DNA from: CSP1-4 sp963777975
GTDB lineage: Bacteria; Chloroflexota; Limnocylindria; Limnocylindrales; CSP1-4
Assembly (NCBI GenBank): GCA_963777975.1
Contig: CAVZSO010000008.1
Coordinates: forward strand, 1 to 64,000
Reading direction: 5' to 3'
Length of the DNA: 64,000 nucleotides
In this document: one piece after another, positions 52,336 through 62,825 of the stretch
How the letters are laid out: every line of letters begins with the position of its first letter
Position numbering within the stretch: the first letter of the stretch is position 1
The notes under the pieces: generated by a model
What the model saw: the letters and a program-made list of their open reading frames with translations, nothing else
What the model was told of the DNA's origin: nothing
Database searches by the model: none
Made by a program: the position numbers and the translations under genes

Positions 52336-52392
52336 CGAGCGCGATCCTGCCAGCGGGTGGGCTCGACTCCTCTAGCGGCCATGTTGCCGCAC

Positions 52393-52439
52393 GGTAGCAG
52401 GATTCGGTAGCGTTTGCCAGCTTGGTGCACCATTGGTGC
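52393..52439. promoter_or_regulatory. Operator-like direct repeats between pucR and GNAT gene
   Basis: In the 255-bp divergent gap, ggtagc occurs at 52393 and 52406 and ttggtgc at 52422 and 52433 (11-bp spacing, about one helical turn). PucR-type or other regulators could bind such repeats. The repeats are short and may be chance; the rest of the gap shows nothing clear. Confidence 0.25.
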
Positions 52440-52590
52440 CGTCCGTTCTGCCGCAGCAGTGCATCGATTCGCGACGCTCCAGTTGCGAGGATGAAGGCTG
52501 TCCGCAGCGACACCGTTGGTGGAACCCCGAGCCACCGCCGCGGGGGGAGTCGCTGCGGACGTTCCGCGTCCGGCGGCTATCCTCGTACCG

Positions 52591-53115
52591 ATGCCCATCC
52601 GTGCCGAGACCGCCGCCGACGTGGCCGCCATCCGGTCCGTCAACGTCTCCGCGTTCCCGACGCCCTCGGAGGCGGACCTCGTCGAGCGCATCCGCGCATC
52701 GGACGCATTCATCCCCGAGCTGTCGCTGGTGGCCGAGCTCGACCCCGACGTGGAAGGTCGGCCCGGCCGGATCGTCGGGCACATCCTGCTCAGTCGGGTC
52801 GCCATCGCCGGGGTCGACGAGCCGATCCTGGCGCTGGCCCCGATGGCCGTCCTTCCTGAGCACCAGCGTCAGGGCATCGGTTCGACGCTCGTGCGGGCTG
52901 GGCTCGACGCCGCCGAGTCGCGCGAAGAGCCGCTCATCGTCGTCCTGGGGCACCCCTGGTTCTATCCACGGTTCGGGTTCAAGCGGGCCTCTCGCTACGG
53001 CCTCTTCCCGTCCGAAGCCTGGCCGGATGCCGCCTTCATGGCCAAGCCGCTCACGACCTGGAGCAGCATCCTTCGCGGCCGCGTCGTCTACCCGCCGACC
53101 TTCGAGGGCGTCTAG
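52591..53115 (+). CDS. GNAT-family N-acetyltransferase
   Basis: 174 residues with the acetyl-CoA motif L-P-E-H-Q-R-Q-G-I-G-S-T-L-V (motif A) and G-H-P-W-F-Y-P-R-F-G-F, typical of the YhbS-like group. The substrate is unknown. It starts 48 bp before ilvD on the same strand and is divergent from the PucR regulator. ATG 52591 was chosen because it starts the conserved I-R-A-E-T-A-A-D-V beta strand. Confidence 0.85.
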   Translation: MPIRAETAADVAAIRSVNVSAFPTPSEADLVERIRASDAFIPELSLVAELDPDVEGRPGRIVGHILLSRVAIAGVDEPILALAPMAVLPEHQRQGIGSTLVRAGLDAAESREEPLIVVLGHPWFYPRFGFKRASRYGLFPSEAWPDAAFMAKPLTTWSSILRGRVVYPPTFEGV

Positions 53116-53162
53116 GAGGCCGAGGATCGCCGCCGTCGGTCGGACCCTCGTACACTCCACCC

Positions 53163-54932
53163 ATGCCCGACCCGAGACCGGCGACCAACGGCCACCACCC
53201 GTACGACACCCCGAGCGATCCCGCCAAGCGTCACTCGGCGATGCTCACCGACGGGCCGGACCGGGCACCCGCGCGGGCGATGCTCAAGGCCATCGGCTTC
53301 ACCGATGAGGACCTGGCCAAGCCGATCGTCGGCGTGGCGACGACGTGGATCGAGACGATGCCGTGCAACTACAACCAGCGTCGTCTGGCGGAGTCGGTCA
53401 AGGTCGGCATCCGCCGCGCGGGCGGCACGCCCATGGAGTTCAACACCATCTCGGTCAGCGACGGCGTGACGATGGGCACCCAGGGCATGAAGGCCTCGCT
53501 GGTCAGCCGCGAGGTCGTCGCCGACTCGATCGAGCTGGTCGCCCGGGGACATCTCTTCGACGGGCTGGTCTGCCTGGTCGGCTGCGACAAGACCATCCCG
53601 GCCGCGGCGATGGCGGTCGCCCGCCTCGATATCCCGGCCGTGATCCTCTACAACGGCACCATCTACCCGGGCGTCTACAAGGGCAAGCGCGATGCCACGG
53701 TGGTCACCGTCTTCGAAGCGGTCGGTGCCTATCGGGCGGGCAAGATCACGCTCGACGAGCTGTACGAGATCGAGAACGTGTCGTGCCCCGGCCCAGGTGC
53801 CTGCGGCGGCCAGTTCACCGCCAACACGATGAGCACGGTCCTCGAGTTCATGGGGCTCTCACCGGCGGGCTTCAACGGCGTTCCCGCGGAAGACCCGCTC
53901 AAGGACGACGTCTCCGAGCGCACCGGCGAGCTGGTCATGGACCTCGTCCGCCACGACCGACGCCCGAGCGCGATCGTCGACCGGCGCTCGATCGAGAACG
54001 CCATCGCCTCGATCTCCGCGACCGGGGGCTCGACCAACGGCGTCCTGCACATGCTGGCCATCGCCCGTGAGTTCGACATCCCGCTGACCATCGATGAGTT
54101 CGGCCAGGTTGCGGACCGCACGCCGATCGTGGCCGACATGATGCCGGGCGGCCGCTATGCCGCCTCGGACATGTACGACGCCGGCGGCGTGGCGCTGGTC
54201 ATGCGCGAGCTGCTCAAGCGGCCCGGGCTGTTGCATGCCGACGCGACGACCGTCGACGGGCGGACCATCGGTGAGATCGCCGCAGCCGCCCAGGAGACGG
54301 AAGGACAGCAGGTCGTCCGGCCGCTGGAGACGCCGGTCAAGCCGACCGGCGGGCTGGCCATCCTGCGCGGCTCGTTGGCACCCGAGGGCTGCGTCGTCAA
54401 GCTGGCCGGGCACGAGCGGCTCTTCCATCGCGGGCCGGCGCGGGTCTTCGAGTCGGAGGAGGCCTGCTTCGAGGCCGTCAAGGCGCAGCTGATCAAGGCC
54501 GGAGACGTGGTCGTCATCCGGTACGAGGGTCCCGCCGGTGGGCCGGGCATGCGCGAGATGCTGGGCGTCACCGCCGCCCTCGTCGGCGAGGGCCTGGGCG
54601 AGTCGGTGGCCCTGCTGACCGATGGGCGCTTCAGCGGTGGGACGCACGGCCTGATGCTCGGCCACGTGGCGCCCGAGGCCGCGCTCGGCGGCCCCATCGC
54701 CGTCGTCGAGGAGGGCGACACGATCACCATCGATGTCGAGCGTCGAACGCTCGACCTTGACGTCGCCCCGGACGAGGTCGCTCGCCGTTTGGCCGGCTGG
54801 ACCCCACCAGCGCCGAGGTTCACGAGCGGCGTCTTCGCCAAGTACGCGGCGCTCGTCGGCTCGGCCAGCGAGGGCGCCATCACGACGCCCCCGTCGTTAG
54901 TGCAGCGATGGCACCCGATCGCCACGTCCTGA
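53163..54932 (+). CDS. ilvD: Dihydroxy-acid dehydratase
   Basis: 589 residues, dehydrating dihydroxy-isovalerate and -methylvalerate in valine and isoleucine synthesis. Fe-S ligands are in M-P-C-N-Y-N, V-G-C-D-K-T-I-P and C-P-G-P-G-A-C-G-G-Q-F-T. The C-terminal swivel has G-R-F-S-G-G-T-H-G. The short spacing and K-T-I-P form fit the [2Fe-2S] type. The end overlaps the PPOX gene by 25 bp. It lies apart from the ilv-leu operon but in the same window. Confidence 0.95.
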   Translation: MPDPRPATNGHHPYDTPSDPAKRHSAMLTDGPDRAPARAMLKAIGFTDEDLAKPIVGVATTWIETMPCNYNQRRLAESVKVGIRRAGGTPMEFNTISVSDGVTMGTQGMKASLVSREVVADSIELVARGHLFDGLVCLVGCDKTIPAAAMAVARLDIPAVILYNGTIYPGVYKGKRDATVVTVFEAVGAYRAGKITLDELYEIENVSCPGPGACGGQFTANTMSTVLEFMGLSPAGFNGVPAEDPLKDDVSERTGELVMDLVRHDRRPSAIVDRRSIENAIASISATGGSTNGVLHMLAIAREFDIPLTIDEFGQVADRTPIVADMMPGGRYAASDMYDAGGVALVMRELLKRPGLLHADATTVDGRTIGEIAAAAQETEGQQVVRPLETPVKPTGGLAILRGSLAPEGCVVKLAGHERLFHRGPARVFESEEACFEAVKAQLIKAGDVVVIRYEGPAGGPGMREMLGVTAALVGEGLGESVALLTDGRFSGGTHGLMLGHVAPEAALGGPIAVVEEGDTITIDVERRTLDLDVAPDEVARRLAGWTPPAPRFTSGVFAKYAALVGSASEGAITTPPSLVQRWHPIATS

Positions 54933-55384
54933 CCGACGGTGAGCGCCGCTTCATCGATGAGCGGCGTCACGCGGTGCTCGCGACGACCGCACCCGACGGT
55001 CGGGCGCGCCTGGTCCCCATCTGCTACGCCCTGACCGACGAGGTCGACCGCGTCGGCCGGCCGATCCTCTACACGCCGATCGACGACAAGAAGAAGAAGA
55101 CGGACAACCCGCACGACGTGGCCCGCGTGCGCGACCTCCTGGTGCTGCCCGAGCTGAGCCTGATCATCGACCGCTGGGACGAGGACTGGGATCAGCTGGC
55201 GTGGCTGCGCATCTACGGCTATGGCGAGCTCCTCGAGCCGCAGCCCGATGAGATCGCCGAGCACGCGGCGGCTGTCACGCTGCTGCGGGCGCGCTATCCG
55301 CAGTACGCCGACCACGATCTCGAGCACCGACCGATCATCCGGGTCGCGCTCGAGCGGGTCGTCAGCTGGGGCAGGTTCGAGTGA
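54908..55384 (+). CDS. PPOX-class, probable F420-dependent flavin-fold protein
   Basis: 158 residues of the split-barrel FMN/F420-binding fold. The sequence E-R-R-H-A-V-L-A-T-T-A-P-D-G-R-A-R-L-V-P-I-C-Y-A, then D-D-K-K-K-K-T and L-S-L-I-I-D-R-W-D-E-D-W, matches the Rv0121-like family. The native substrate is not known. It begins inside ilvD and its stop overlaps the M20 peptidase start (GTGA), so the three are probably co-transcribed. Confidence 0.85.
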   Translation: MAPDRHVLTDGERRFIDERRHAVLATTAPDGRARLVPICYALTDEVDRVGRPILYTPIDDKKKKTDNPHDVARVRDLLVLPELSLIIDRWDEDWDQLAWLRIYGYGELLEPQPDEIAEHAAAVTLLRARYPQYADHDLEHRPIIRVALERVVSWGRFE

Positions 55385-56762
55385 CGACGGCCGATCGGCC
55401 GGACGTGGCGGCGCCCAGTCCGGTCGCGGCATTCGACGAGATGGTCGGCCACCTCCAGGCCCTCATCCGGCTGCGCACGGTGAACCCGCCAGGCGACGAG
55501 ATCCTGGCCGCGCGCTACCTCGCTGACGTGCTCACCGAGGCCGGCCTCGAGCCGATCGTCCTGGAGCCGTACCCCGGACGCGGCAACGTCATCGCTCGCC
55601 TCCGGGGCGACGGCACCGGCGGCGGACCTCTCCTCCTCCTGGCGCACCTCGACGTCGTGCCGGCCGATCCCGAGCGCTGGACGCGCGACCCGTTCTCGGG
55701 CGACATCGCCGACGGCTACGTCTACGGCCGCGGCGCCGTGGACATGAAGGGCATGGCGGCCATGGAGCTGCAGGTCGTGCTGGGACTCGCACGCGACGCG
55801 ACCGCAGCCGGACTGGATCCGGCGCGTGATCCCGTCCCCGGCCTGCGGCGCGACGTCATCTTCGCCGGCACCGCCGACGAGGAGTCCGGCGGCTACCTGG
55901 GCATCGCCTGGATCGTCGACAACGAACCCGAGGCTTCGGGCCGATGCCTGCCTGACCGAGGCCGGCGGTGTCAGCGTCGAGGTCGCTGGCCGGCGGTTCT
56001 ATCCCATCCAGGTGGCGGAGAAGGGCTTCCAGCGCTTCGAGATCACCGTCCGCGGCAAGGCCGGCCATGCCTCCGTCCCGCGCGCGGACAATGCGCTCGT
56101 CCTGGCTGGACGTGTGCTCGACCGGCTGGGCACCCAACCACCGATGCGAGCGACGCCGCTCATGGCTCGCGCCATCAAGGCTGTCCAGGCCGCGCTTCCG
56201 GCGACACGGCCGACGACGGCGCCCCGGCCGCCGAGGTCGCTCGACGATCGACCCGCAGACACGACGGGCGATCGGCGCGGTGCTGCGCGACACGATCAGC
56301 CCGACGATCATCCACGCCGGCACCAAGGACAACGTCATCCCCGGCCACGCCTCGATCATCATCGACTGCCGCATCCTGCCGGGCACGACCGAGGCTGCCA
56401 TGGAGGCCGAGTTGCGCGAGCGGATCGGCGAGGACCTGTGGCGAGCTTGCGACGTGGTCACGACGCAGTTCGGGGCGCCGCTGGAGCAGCCGCTGCCCCA
56501 CCCGATCTTCGACCTCTGTGCAGAGGTGCTGCGACGCCATGACCCCGATGGGGTGCCCATCCCGATCATGGCTCCGTTCGCCACCGACGCCAAGCACACG
56601 GCCCGGCTCGGCATCCCGACCTACGGCTTCTCGCCGCTCCGGCTCGAGCGCGACGAACCGTTCCTGGAGCGATTCCACGGTGACGACGAACGGGTCGGGC
56701 TGGACGCGCTGCGCTTCGGGTTGCCGGTCCTCGACGAGGTCGTGCGCCGCTACTGCGGCTGA
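55381..56762 (+). CDS. M20-family metallopeptidase/deacylase (frameshifted)
   Basis: ~460 residues from GTG. Zinc ligands are visible: L-L-A-H-L-D-V-V-P, G-R-G-A-V-D-M-K-G, T-A-D-E-E-S-G-G and a late A-P-F-A-T-D-A-K-H. The lid (dimerisation) domain contains G-K-A-G-H-A-S-V-P. Slips near 55945 and 56205 split it into three frames, each matching the family in order. The activity may be peptidase, succinyl-diaminopimelate-type or amino-acid deacylase; it cannot be chosen from sequence. Confidence 0.83.
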
Positions 56763-56795
56763 CGGCGAGACGCGGCCCGCTCCCAGACAGCTCGG

Positions 56796-57353
56796 CTACA
56801 GCCCCTCGCGCGGAGCCTTGATGAGCCGTCCGCGGCGGGTCACGGCGTGGCTCGCCAGCGCGGCGACGCCCATCGCCACCAGGGCTCGCTCCTGAGCGGG
56901 CAGCGGGCGTACGACCGCCAGGAACTGCTCGGCGCGCGCACCATCGATGAGGCCGATGAGCGCGCTGCCCTCCGGGGTGACCTCGACCACTCGCTGCCGC
57001 CGATCGGCGACCTCTTCGTGGCGCTCGAGGAGACCGCGCGCCTCGAGCGCCGTGACGATGCGAGATGTGGCCGAGGTCGATCGTCCGATCATGTCGGCCA
57101 GGTCGGCGATCGTCAGCGTGGCGGTGCCGGCGGCGGCATAGAGCGCAGCCAGCTGGGTGAACCCAAGGCGCAGCTCGCCGAGCTGGGCCGCGAACCCGAT
57201 GACCAGATCTCGCCACAGCGCCTTGCCCATCGCGATGCGGTCGGACAGCTGCAGCGGGTTCTGGATGACCGCGCCGGCGGCTGCCACCTCGGGCGAGATG
57301 CCCGTTCGTTCCGCTCCCATCTTGCGACCCGGCCCTGTGTTGCGTTCGGTCAT
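56796..57353 (-). CDS. MarR-family transcriptional regulator
   Basis: 185 residues. The winged helix has L-T-I-A-D-L-A-D-M-I-G-R-S-T-S-A-T-S-R-I (recognition helix) and the wing D-R-R-Q-R-V-V-E-V-T-P-E-G. The N-terminal ~40 residues are an extension. It is divergent from fabD (145 bp), so it may regulate fatty-acid genes; that is inference from position only. Confidence 0.85.
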   Translation of the reverse strand: MTERNTGPGRKMGAERTGISPEVAAAGAVIQNPLQLSDRIAMGKALWRDLVIGFAAQLGELRLGFTQLAALYAAAGTATLTIADLADMIGRSTSATSRIVTALEARGLLERHEEVADRRQRVVEVTPEGSALIGLIDGARAEQFLAVVRPLPAQERALVAMGVAALASHAVTRRGRLIKAPREGL

Positions 57354-57497
57354 CCGTGGAGGGTAGCGATTCCAAGCGATGCGTGCATGCCTGCACACGT
57401 TCAGGCGCTCGGAGGGTGGCCGCGGAGTATGGTGCCGCCGTCCGGCCCAGGGACGGTGCGCGTCCACGCGCCCGCGGCGGCCGCAGACGAGGAGTCG

Positions 57498-58655
57498 ATG
57501 GGCACGGTCGCGTTCGTATTCCCCGGCCAGGGGTCTCAGTCGGTCGGTATGGGCGAGGCGCTGGCTTCCGCCCATCCGGCTGCCGCCGAGACCTTCGCGG
57601 CCGCTGACGCCGCGCTCGGCGAGCCGATCACGGCCCTCGCGTTCACGGGGCCAGCCGAGGACCTCGACCGGACCCAGAACGCCCAACCAGCCTTGCTGGC
57701 GACCTCGATCGCCTACCTGCGAGCGCTCCAGGACGCGCTCGTGGCGGTGGGTCGGGAGCCGTGGCAGCCGGCCTTCTACGCCGGCCACTCGATGGGCCAG
57801 TACTCGGCCATGGTGGCGGCCGGCGTCATCTCCCTGGAAGACGGTGTTCGCCTCGTCCGCGAGCGCGGCCTGCGCATGCAGGCGTCCGGTCGCGACGGCG
57901 CGATGGCGGCCATCATCGGACTCGACGACGAGCGGCTGCCGGAGCTGATCGATGCAGGCGAGGCGTACGGGGTCTTCGGCGTCGCCAACCGCAACTCGCC
58001 GGGCCAGATCGTCGTGAGCGGCGAGCGCGCAGCGGTCGAGGCCGCCGCCGAGGCGGCCAAGGGCCTGGGCGCCAAGCGCGCCATCGTCCTGCCGGTCAGC
58101 GTGGCCGCCCACTCGCCGCTGATGGCCGAAGCCGCCGAGGGCATGCGAGGCGTCCTTGCCGACGTCACCTTCAGTGACCCCAGTGCGCCACTCCTGGCCA
58201 ACGCCGACGCGCGACCGTTGACGACCGGCGAAGCCTGCCGGGCCGAGCTCGTCGATCACCTGACGACCGGCGTCGACTGGGTCGGCGCCGTCGAGGCCAT
58301 GGCCGCGGCCGGCGTCACGACCTTCATCGAGGTCGGCCCGGGCCGCGTCCTGACCGGCCTCATCAAGCGCATCGTCCCCGACCTCGAGGCCTTCGCCCTC
58401 GACGACCCGACCGCTCCGGGGCGACTGGCCATCCCCGACGTCGACGCCGTGCGCGGCATGAGCCCGCAGCCCGACCGCCAGGACCAAGGAGACCGACCGC
58501 CCGATGCGTCGCCCCGACTACACCCGCCGCGTGGCCGTGACCGGCCTGGGCATCATCAGCCCCGTCGGCCAGGACATCGAAACGGCCTGGTCGAACCTCG
58601 TCGAGGGCCATTCGGGCCTCAAGCGCATCACCCGCTTCGATCCCTCGCCCTATGA
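57498..58655 (+). CDS. fabD: Malonyl-CoA:ACP transacylase
   Basis: Starts at ATG 57498 after GAGGAG. It has F-V-F-P-G-Q-G-S-Q (oxyanion motif), the catalytic Ser in G-H-S-M-G-Q-Y-S-A, Q-A-S-G-R-D-G-A-M and the late V-S-V-A-A-H-S-P-L-M with the catalytic His. The conserved part ends at F-I-E-V-G-P-G-R-V-L-T-G-L-I near 58360. The open frame runs on to 58655, 150 bp into fabF, with unconserved residues; a single-base slip would instead end it at TGA 58459-58461. The 3' end is therefore uncertain. Confidence 0.88.
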   Translation: MGTVAFVFPGQGSQSVGMGEALASAHPAAAETFAAADAALGEPITALAFTGPAEDLDRTQNAQPALLATSIAYLRALQDALVAVGREPWQPAFYAGHSMGQYSAMVAAGVISLEDGVRLVRERGLRMQASGRDGAMAAIIGLDDERLPELIDAGEAYGVFGVANRNSPGQIVVSGERAAVEAAAEAAKGLGAKRAIVLPVSVAAHSPLMAEAAEGMRGVLADVTFSDPSAPLLANADARPLTTGEACRAELVDHLTTGVDWVGAVEAMAAAGVTTFIEVGPGRVLTGLIKRIVPDLEAFALDDPTAPGRLAIPDVDAVRGMSPQPDRQDQGDRPPDASPRLHPPRGRDRPGHHQPRRPGHRNGLVEPRRGPFGPQAHHPLRSLAL

Positions 58656-59771
58656 GGCACAGGCGGCCGGTGAGGTCAACGACTTCGACCCCAACGCCTG
58701 GATGAACTTCAAGGAGGTCCGCCGCACCGATCGCAACGTGGTCCTCGGCGTGGCCGCCGCCAAGCAGGCGCTGGCCGATTCCGGCCTCGAGGTCGACGGA
58801 CGAGAACCGGGATGACGTCGGCGTCGTCTTCGGCTCGGGTGGCGGTGGGCCGCAGCTGATCATGGACGCCAAGTCGGCCTGGGATACGAAGGGTGCTCGG
58901 ACGGTCAGCCCCTTCTTCATCGCCAACATGCTGCCCGATACCGCGTCGGGCCAGATCGCCATCGAGACGGGCATTCGCGGGCCGAACATGTGCGTGGTAC
59001 GGCCTGTTCGACCGGCACGCACAACATCGGTGAGGCGGCCGAGGGCATCCGACGCGGCGACTTCATCGCGGCCATCACCGGTTCGACGGAGTCGCCGCTG
59101 CACGAGATCGTGCACGTCGGCTTCAGCAACATGCGGGGCATGGGCCTGCCGAGGGAGGGTGAGGGCATCGAGACCGTCTCGCGGCCCTTCGATGCGACGC
59201 GCAACGGCTTCGTGCTCGGCGAGGGCGCTGGTGCGCCTGATGGTCGAGGACCTCGAGCTCGCCAAGGCACGCGGGGCGCGGGTCTACGCCGAGGTCGTCG
59301 GCTACGGCTCGGCGGCCGACGCCTGGGACCTGATCCAGCCGATCGAGAAGGGCGACGGCGTCCGTCGGGCGATCGCAGATGGCGCTCGAGCGCCACGGCG
59401 TGCCGGTCGACGAGATCGACCTCGTCAATCCTCACGGCACCTCGACACCGCTCGGCGACCTGCGCGAGGCGCAGGCGCTGTGGTCGGTCTTCGGCGAGCG
59501 CACCCCGCAGGTCGCCATCAGCGCCACCAAGTCCCTGACCGGCCATCTGATGGGCGCGGCCGGCGCGGTCGAAGGCATCTTCACGGTCCTGTCCGTCCAT
59601 CATCAGGTGGCGCCGGCGACGTTGAACTACCGCGACCCCGACCCCGAGATCGACCTCGACATCGTCCACGGCTCGTCCCGCGAGATGGAGATCCGCTACG
59701 CGATCTCCGACAACATCGGCCTCGGCGGTCACAACGGGGCGGTCATCTTCAAGCGCTACGACGGCGACTGA
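58504..59771 (+). CDS. fabF: 3-oxoacyl-ACP synthase II (four frameshifts)
   Basis: ~420 residues when read across slips near 58803, 59000, 59228 and 59385. AAGGAG precedes ATG 58504. The catalytic Cys is in T-A-C-S-T-G-T-H-N-I-G-E-A, the first His in N-P-H-G-T-S-T-P-L-G-D, and the K-S-L-T-G-H-L-M-G-A-A-G motif gives the second. The slip at 59000 lies within V-V-T-A-C, where one missing A would restore the frame. Such dense damage in a key lipid gene argues for base-calling error. It elongates acyl-ACP in fatty-acid synthesis. Confidence 0.88.
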
Positions 59772-59778
59772 GACCCCG

Positions 59779-60199
59779 GTGAGCGAGGCAGCCGGACCGG
59801 TCACCGTCCTCTACTTCTACCGGATCCGCTGGGGCACGCACGCCGAGTTCGTGGAGCTCTTCGAACGCAACCATTGGCCGTTCCTGCGCGACCAGCTTGC
59901 CTCCGGCCATTTCCTGGAGGTGCGCGCTACGTGCCCCGCTTTCATGGCGACGGCCGCGCGGACTGGACGTTCTGGTGACCATCACCTACCGCGACTTGGG
60001 TCGGCCACGGAGGCGCACTCGGAGGCGGACATTGCGGCGGCTCTTCCCGGACGTGGAGCGACACTCGGCGGAGGAACGGCGCCGCTTCGAGCTGGTCGAG
60101 GCCCACTGGGACGTGGTGCTCGAGGAGCACGCGCTGCTACCTAGCGGGTCGCAGGGTGATGAGCGTCAGCCCGGCGGATCACCATCAGGACCCACGTGA
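59779..60199 (+). CDS. Hypothetical protein, ~138 aa (frameshifted)
   Basis: GTG start 7 bp after fabF. It opens V-T-V-L-Y-F-Y-R-I-R-W-G-T-H-A-E-F-V-E-L-F, which has the look of a dimeric alpha+beta barrel (EthD/NIPSNAP-like) strand and helix, followed by N-H-W-P-F-L-R-D. Slips near 59928 and 59965 move the rest to another frame, giving V-T-I-T-Y-R-D-L-G and later V-E-A-H-W-D-V-V-L-E. The stop overlaps the next start (GTGA). The function is unknown. Confidence 0.5.
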
Positions 60200-61165
60200 T
60201 GGCGAGCCTGCCCCACGCTGACCCGGTGCTCGGCTTCTACGGGCCGGGAACGGCCATGTGGCGCATCAACCGCGAGGCCGTCCTGCTCGGCGCGGGGCCG
60301 GCCGCGCTGCTGCTCCAGATCGCCCATCCGCACGTCGCCGAGGGTGTCGCCCACCACAGCGACTTCGAGGCCGACCCGTGGCGACGCCTGCGCACGCACC
60401 CTGCGCACGACGCTGGCGATGGTCTTCGGCGACGGCCCGACGGCGGAGCGCGCCGTCGCGCCGACTGAACGGGGTCCACGCCACGATCCGCGGCGAGGCG
60501 ACGGACCCGGACGCGCGTCGCTGGCCGGAACGGCCTACCGGGCGATGGATCCGGCGCTGCTCCTGTGGGTCCAGGTGACGCTCGTCTGGACCAGCGTCCA
60601 GGCCTACGACCGCTGGGTCGGACCGCTCGACGCCGCCGATCGCGAGGAGCTCTGGGCCGAGGCGCGCGAGGTCGGTCGGCGCCTGGGCATCCCGCTCGAG
60701 GCTCAGCCCGCCCGACTGGACGGCGCTCGAGGCCTACTGGGATCGGATGCTCGCCCCTGATGGCCCGATCGCCATCACGCCCGACCGCTCGACGCCTCGC
60801 GGCCTCGATCATCAGGCCGCCGATCGTCGGCCTCCCAGGCCCGGCCATCGACCTGCTGGCGACACCCGGCCTGGCGCTGCTTCCGGCGCGGATCCGTGTC
60901 GCATATCGGCGTGCCATGGGGCCCGTTCCGCGGAAGGCTGGCCCGTGTCGCCGACGTGAGCTTGCGCATGTGGGTGGGGCTGATGCCGCTCGCCTGGCGT
61001 TCGATGCCGCAGGCTCGGGCGGCCGACCGGCGGGTACGTGGCGCCTCGGCCAGCGGCGGATGGTGCGTCGCTACAATCCACCGGACCCGCCTCTCAGGAG
61101 CCGACCGCCCGTGCCTAGCCAGGACCTCTCGCGTCGCGCCGTCGTCACCGGCCTCGGCGCGGTGA
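60196..61165 (+). CDS. DUF2236/MpaB-like oxygenase-family protein (several frameshifts)
   Basis: Starts G-F-Y-G-P-G-T-A-M-W-R-I-N-R-E, then L-L-Q-I-A-H-P-H-V-A-E-G-V, the heme-ligand-type His motif of the DUF2236 (MpaB, latex-clearing) family. A-M-D-P-A-L-L-L-W-V-Q-V-T-L-V follows in another frame, and V-P-W-G-P-F-R-G-R-L near the end. At least four slips (about 60400, 60470, 60720, 60920) break it. The true stop is not clear: the last family-like frame stays open to 61165, overlapping the next gene. It sits between two ketosynthases, so a lipid-related substrate is a reasonable guess. Confidence 0.6.
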
Positions 61166-62383
61166 CGCCGATCGGCAACGATCATCCGACCTTCTGGCGC
61201 AACCTCGTGGCCGGCGTCAGCGGCGCCGGACCGATCACCTCCTTCGACGCCACCGGCTACGACGTGCGCATCGCGGCCGAGGTCAAGGACTTCGACCCGA
61301 CGGTGGCCATGGACCGCAAGATGGCCCGCCGCATGAGCCGCTTCATCCACCTCGGCCATGGCCGCCGGCAAGGAGGCCGTCGCGGATTCGCGGCTCGACT
61401 TCAGCGACTGGAGCCCGGAGCGTCGCGATCGTGTCGCGGTCTGCGTCAACACCGGCGGCGGTGGCCTCGACCAGGTCATCGACGGCGCCGAGGTGGTGCG
61501 CGAGAAAGGCCCCAACTTCGTCAGCCCCTTCGCCATCCCGGCGCTCTCGGGCTCGATGGCGGCCTGCCAGCTCTCGATGGCCTACGGCCTGACCGGCCCG
61601 GTCATCACCCAGGTCGCCGCCTGCGCCAGCAGCGGTCATCGCCTTCCTCGACGCCCTGCGCATGATCCAGCGCGGCGAGGTCGACGTCGTCCTGGCCGGC
61701 GGCTCGGAGGCGCCGCTGGAGGCGATGGCCTTCGCCGCCCTCGGCAACATGGGCGCGCTGTCCAAGCGCAACGACGACCCGACGCATGCCTCGCGGCCCG
61801 TTCGACCGCGATCGCGACGGGTTCCTCTTCGGCGAGGGCGCCGGGGTCGTGGTCGTCGAGTCGGCGAGCCATGCGCTGGCGCGCGGGGCCACGCATCGAG
61901 GCCGAGCTCGTCGGCGCCGCACTGACCGCCGACGCCTTCCACATCTCGGCCCCGGAGCCGACCGGCCGCGGGGCCACGATGGCCATGACCAAGGCCATGG
62001 CCGACGCCGGCCTCGCACCCGACGAGATCGACTACGTCGTCGCCCACGGCACGTCGACGCCGCTCAACGACGTGACCGAGACGCGCGCCATCAAGGCCGC
62101 CTTCGGCGCCCACGCGCACAAGGTCCCGATCAGCTCGCCGAAGTCGATGATCGGGCACCTGCTCGGCGCGGCCGGCGTGGCGTCCGCGCTGACCGCTCTG
62201 GGCGCCATCCGCGAGGGCGTCATCCCGCCGACGGCGAACCTCGAGCACCCCGACCTGCCCGAGTGCGACCTCGACTACGTGCCGCTCGTGGCGCGCAAGG
62301 CCAAGGTCGACACGGCGATGTTCAACGGCTTCGGCTTCGGCGGCCAGAACGCGGTCGCCGTCTTCCAGCGCTTCGAGGCGTAG
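61111..62383 (+). CDS. fabF: Second 3-oxoacyl-ACP synthase (KAS II type, frameshifted)
   Basis: GTG 61111 after CAGGAG. Read across slips near 61360, 61630, 61800 and 61890 it gives a full ~420-residue condensing enzyme: R-R-A-V-V-T-G-L-G-A-V-T-P-I-G, catalytic Cys in A-A-C-A-S-S-G, His in A-H-G-T-S-T-P-L-N-D and K-S-M-I-G-H-L-L-G-A-A-G, ending N-G-F-G-F-G-G-Q-N-A. The Cys region (A-A-C-A-S-S) differs from the first copy (T-A-C-S-T-G), so substrate preference may differ. No acyl carrier protein gene lies between them. Confidence 0.87.
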
Positions 62384-62424
62384 CCAAGGTCTCGAGGCGG
62401 TAGCGGCGGCGCCAGGAGGGCGGC

Positions 62425-62799
62425 ATGCGGCGGACGAACCTGAGCCTCTACTACCTGGCGGGCTACCTCATCCCGGCCGGCCTGCTGCTCCTGTTCGTGC
62501 CGCAGCTCGCGTTGGACCTGCTCTTCTCGAACGGCACCTACGACGTGGCGCCCTTCCGACTGGTAGGCATCCTGCTCATCGTCCTGGGCGTGATCATCGT
62601 GCAGATCATCCGCTTCAAGATCGACGAGCTCTACACGACCACCATCGCCGTGCGCATCTTCATCTCGACCGGCCTGATGGCCCTCTTCCTGACGACCGGC
62701 GACCCGTTCTTCCTGGTCATCTTCTTCGTCGTCGCCTTCGGGCTCGTGCTGACGTCGGTCAGCTACGTCCTCGATCGGCGGGACCGGGCGGCGGCCTAG
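62425..62799 (+). CDS. Small four-helix membrane protein
   Basis: 124 residues after CAGGAGG. Four hydrophobic helices lie at about residues 10-30, 43-62, 73-91 and 94-113, with a short basic C-terminus (D-R-R-D-R). No family or catalytic residues are recognised. It follows the second ketosynthase by 41 bp, possibly on the same transcript. It converges on the thioesterase, with 26 bp between the two stops. Confidence 0.7.
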   Translation: MRRTNLSLYYLAGYLIPAGLLLLFVPQLALDLLFSNGTYDVAPFRLVGILLIVLGVIIVQIIRFKIDELYTTTIAVRIFISTGLMALFLTTGDPFFLVIFFVVAFGLVLTSVSYVLDRRDRAAA

Positions 62800-62825
62800 G
62801 GACCAGTCCGTCGCGGACGGCGCCT

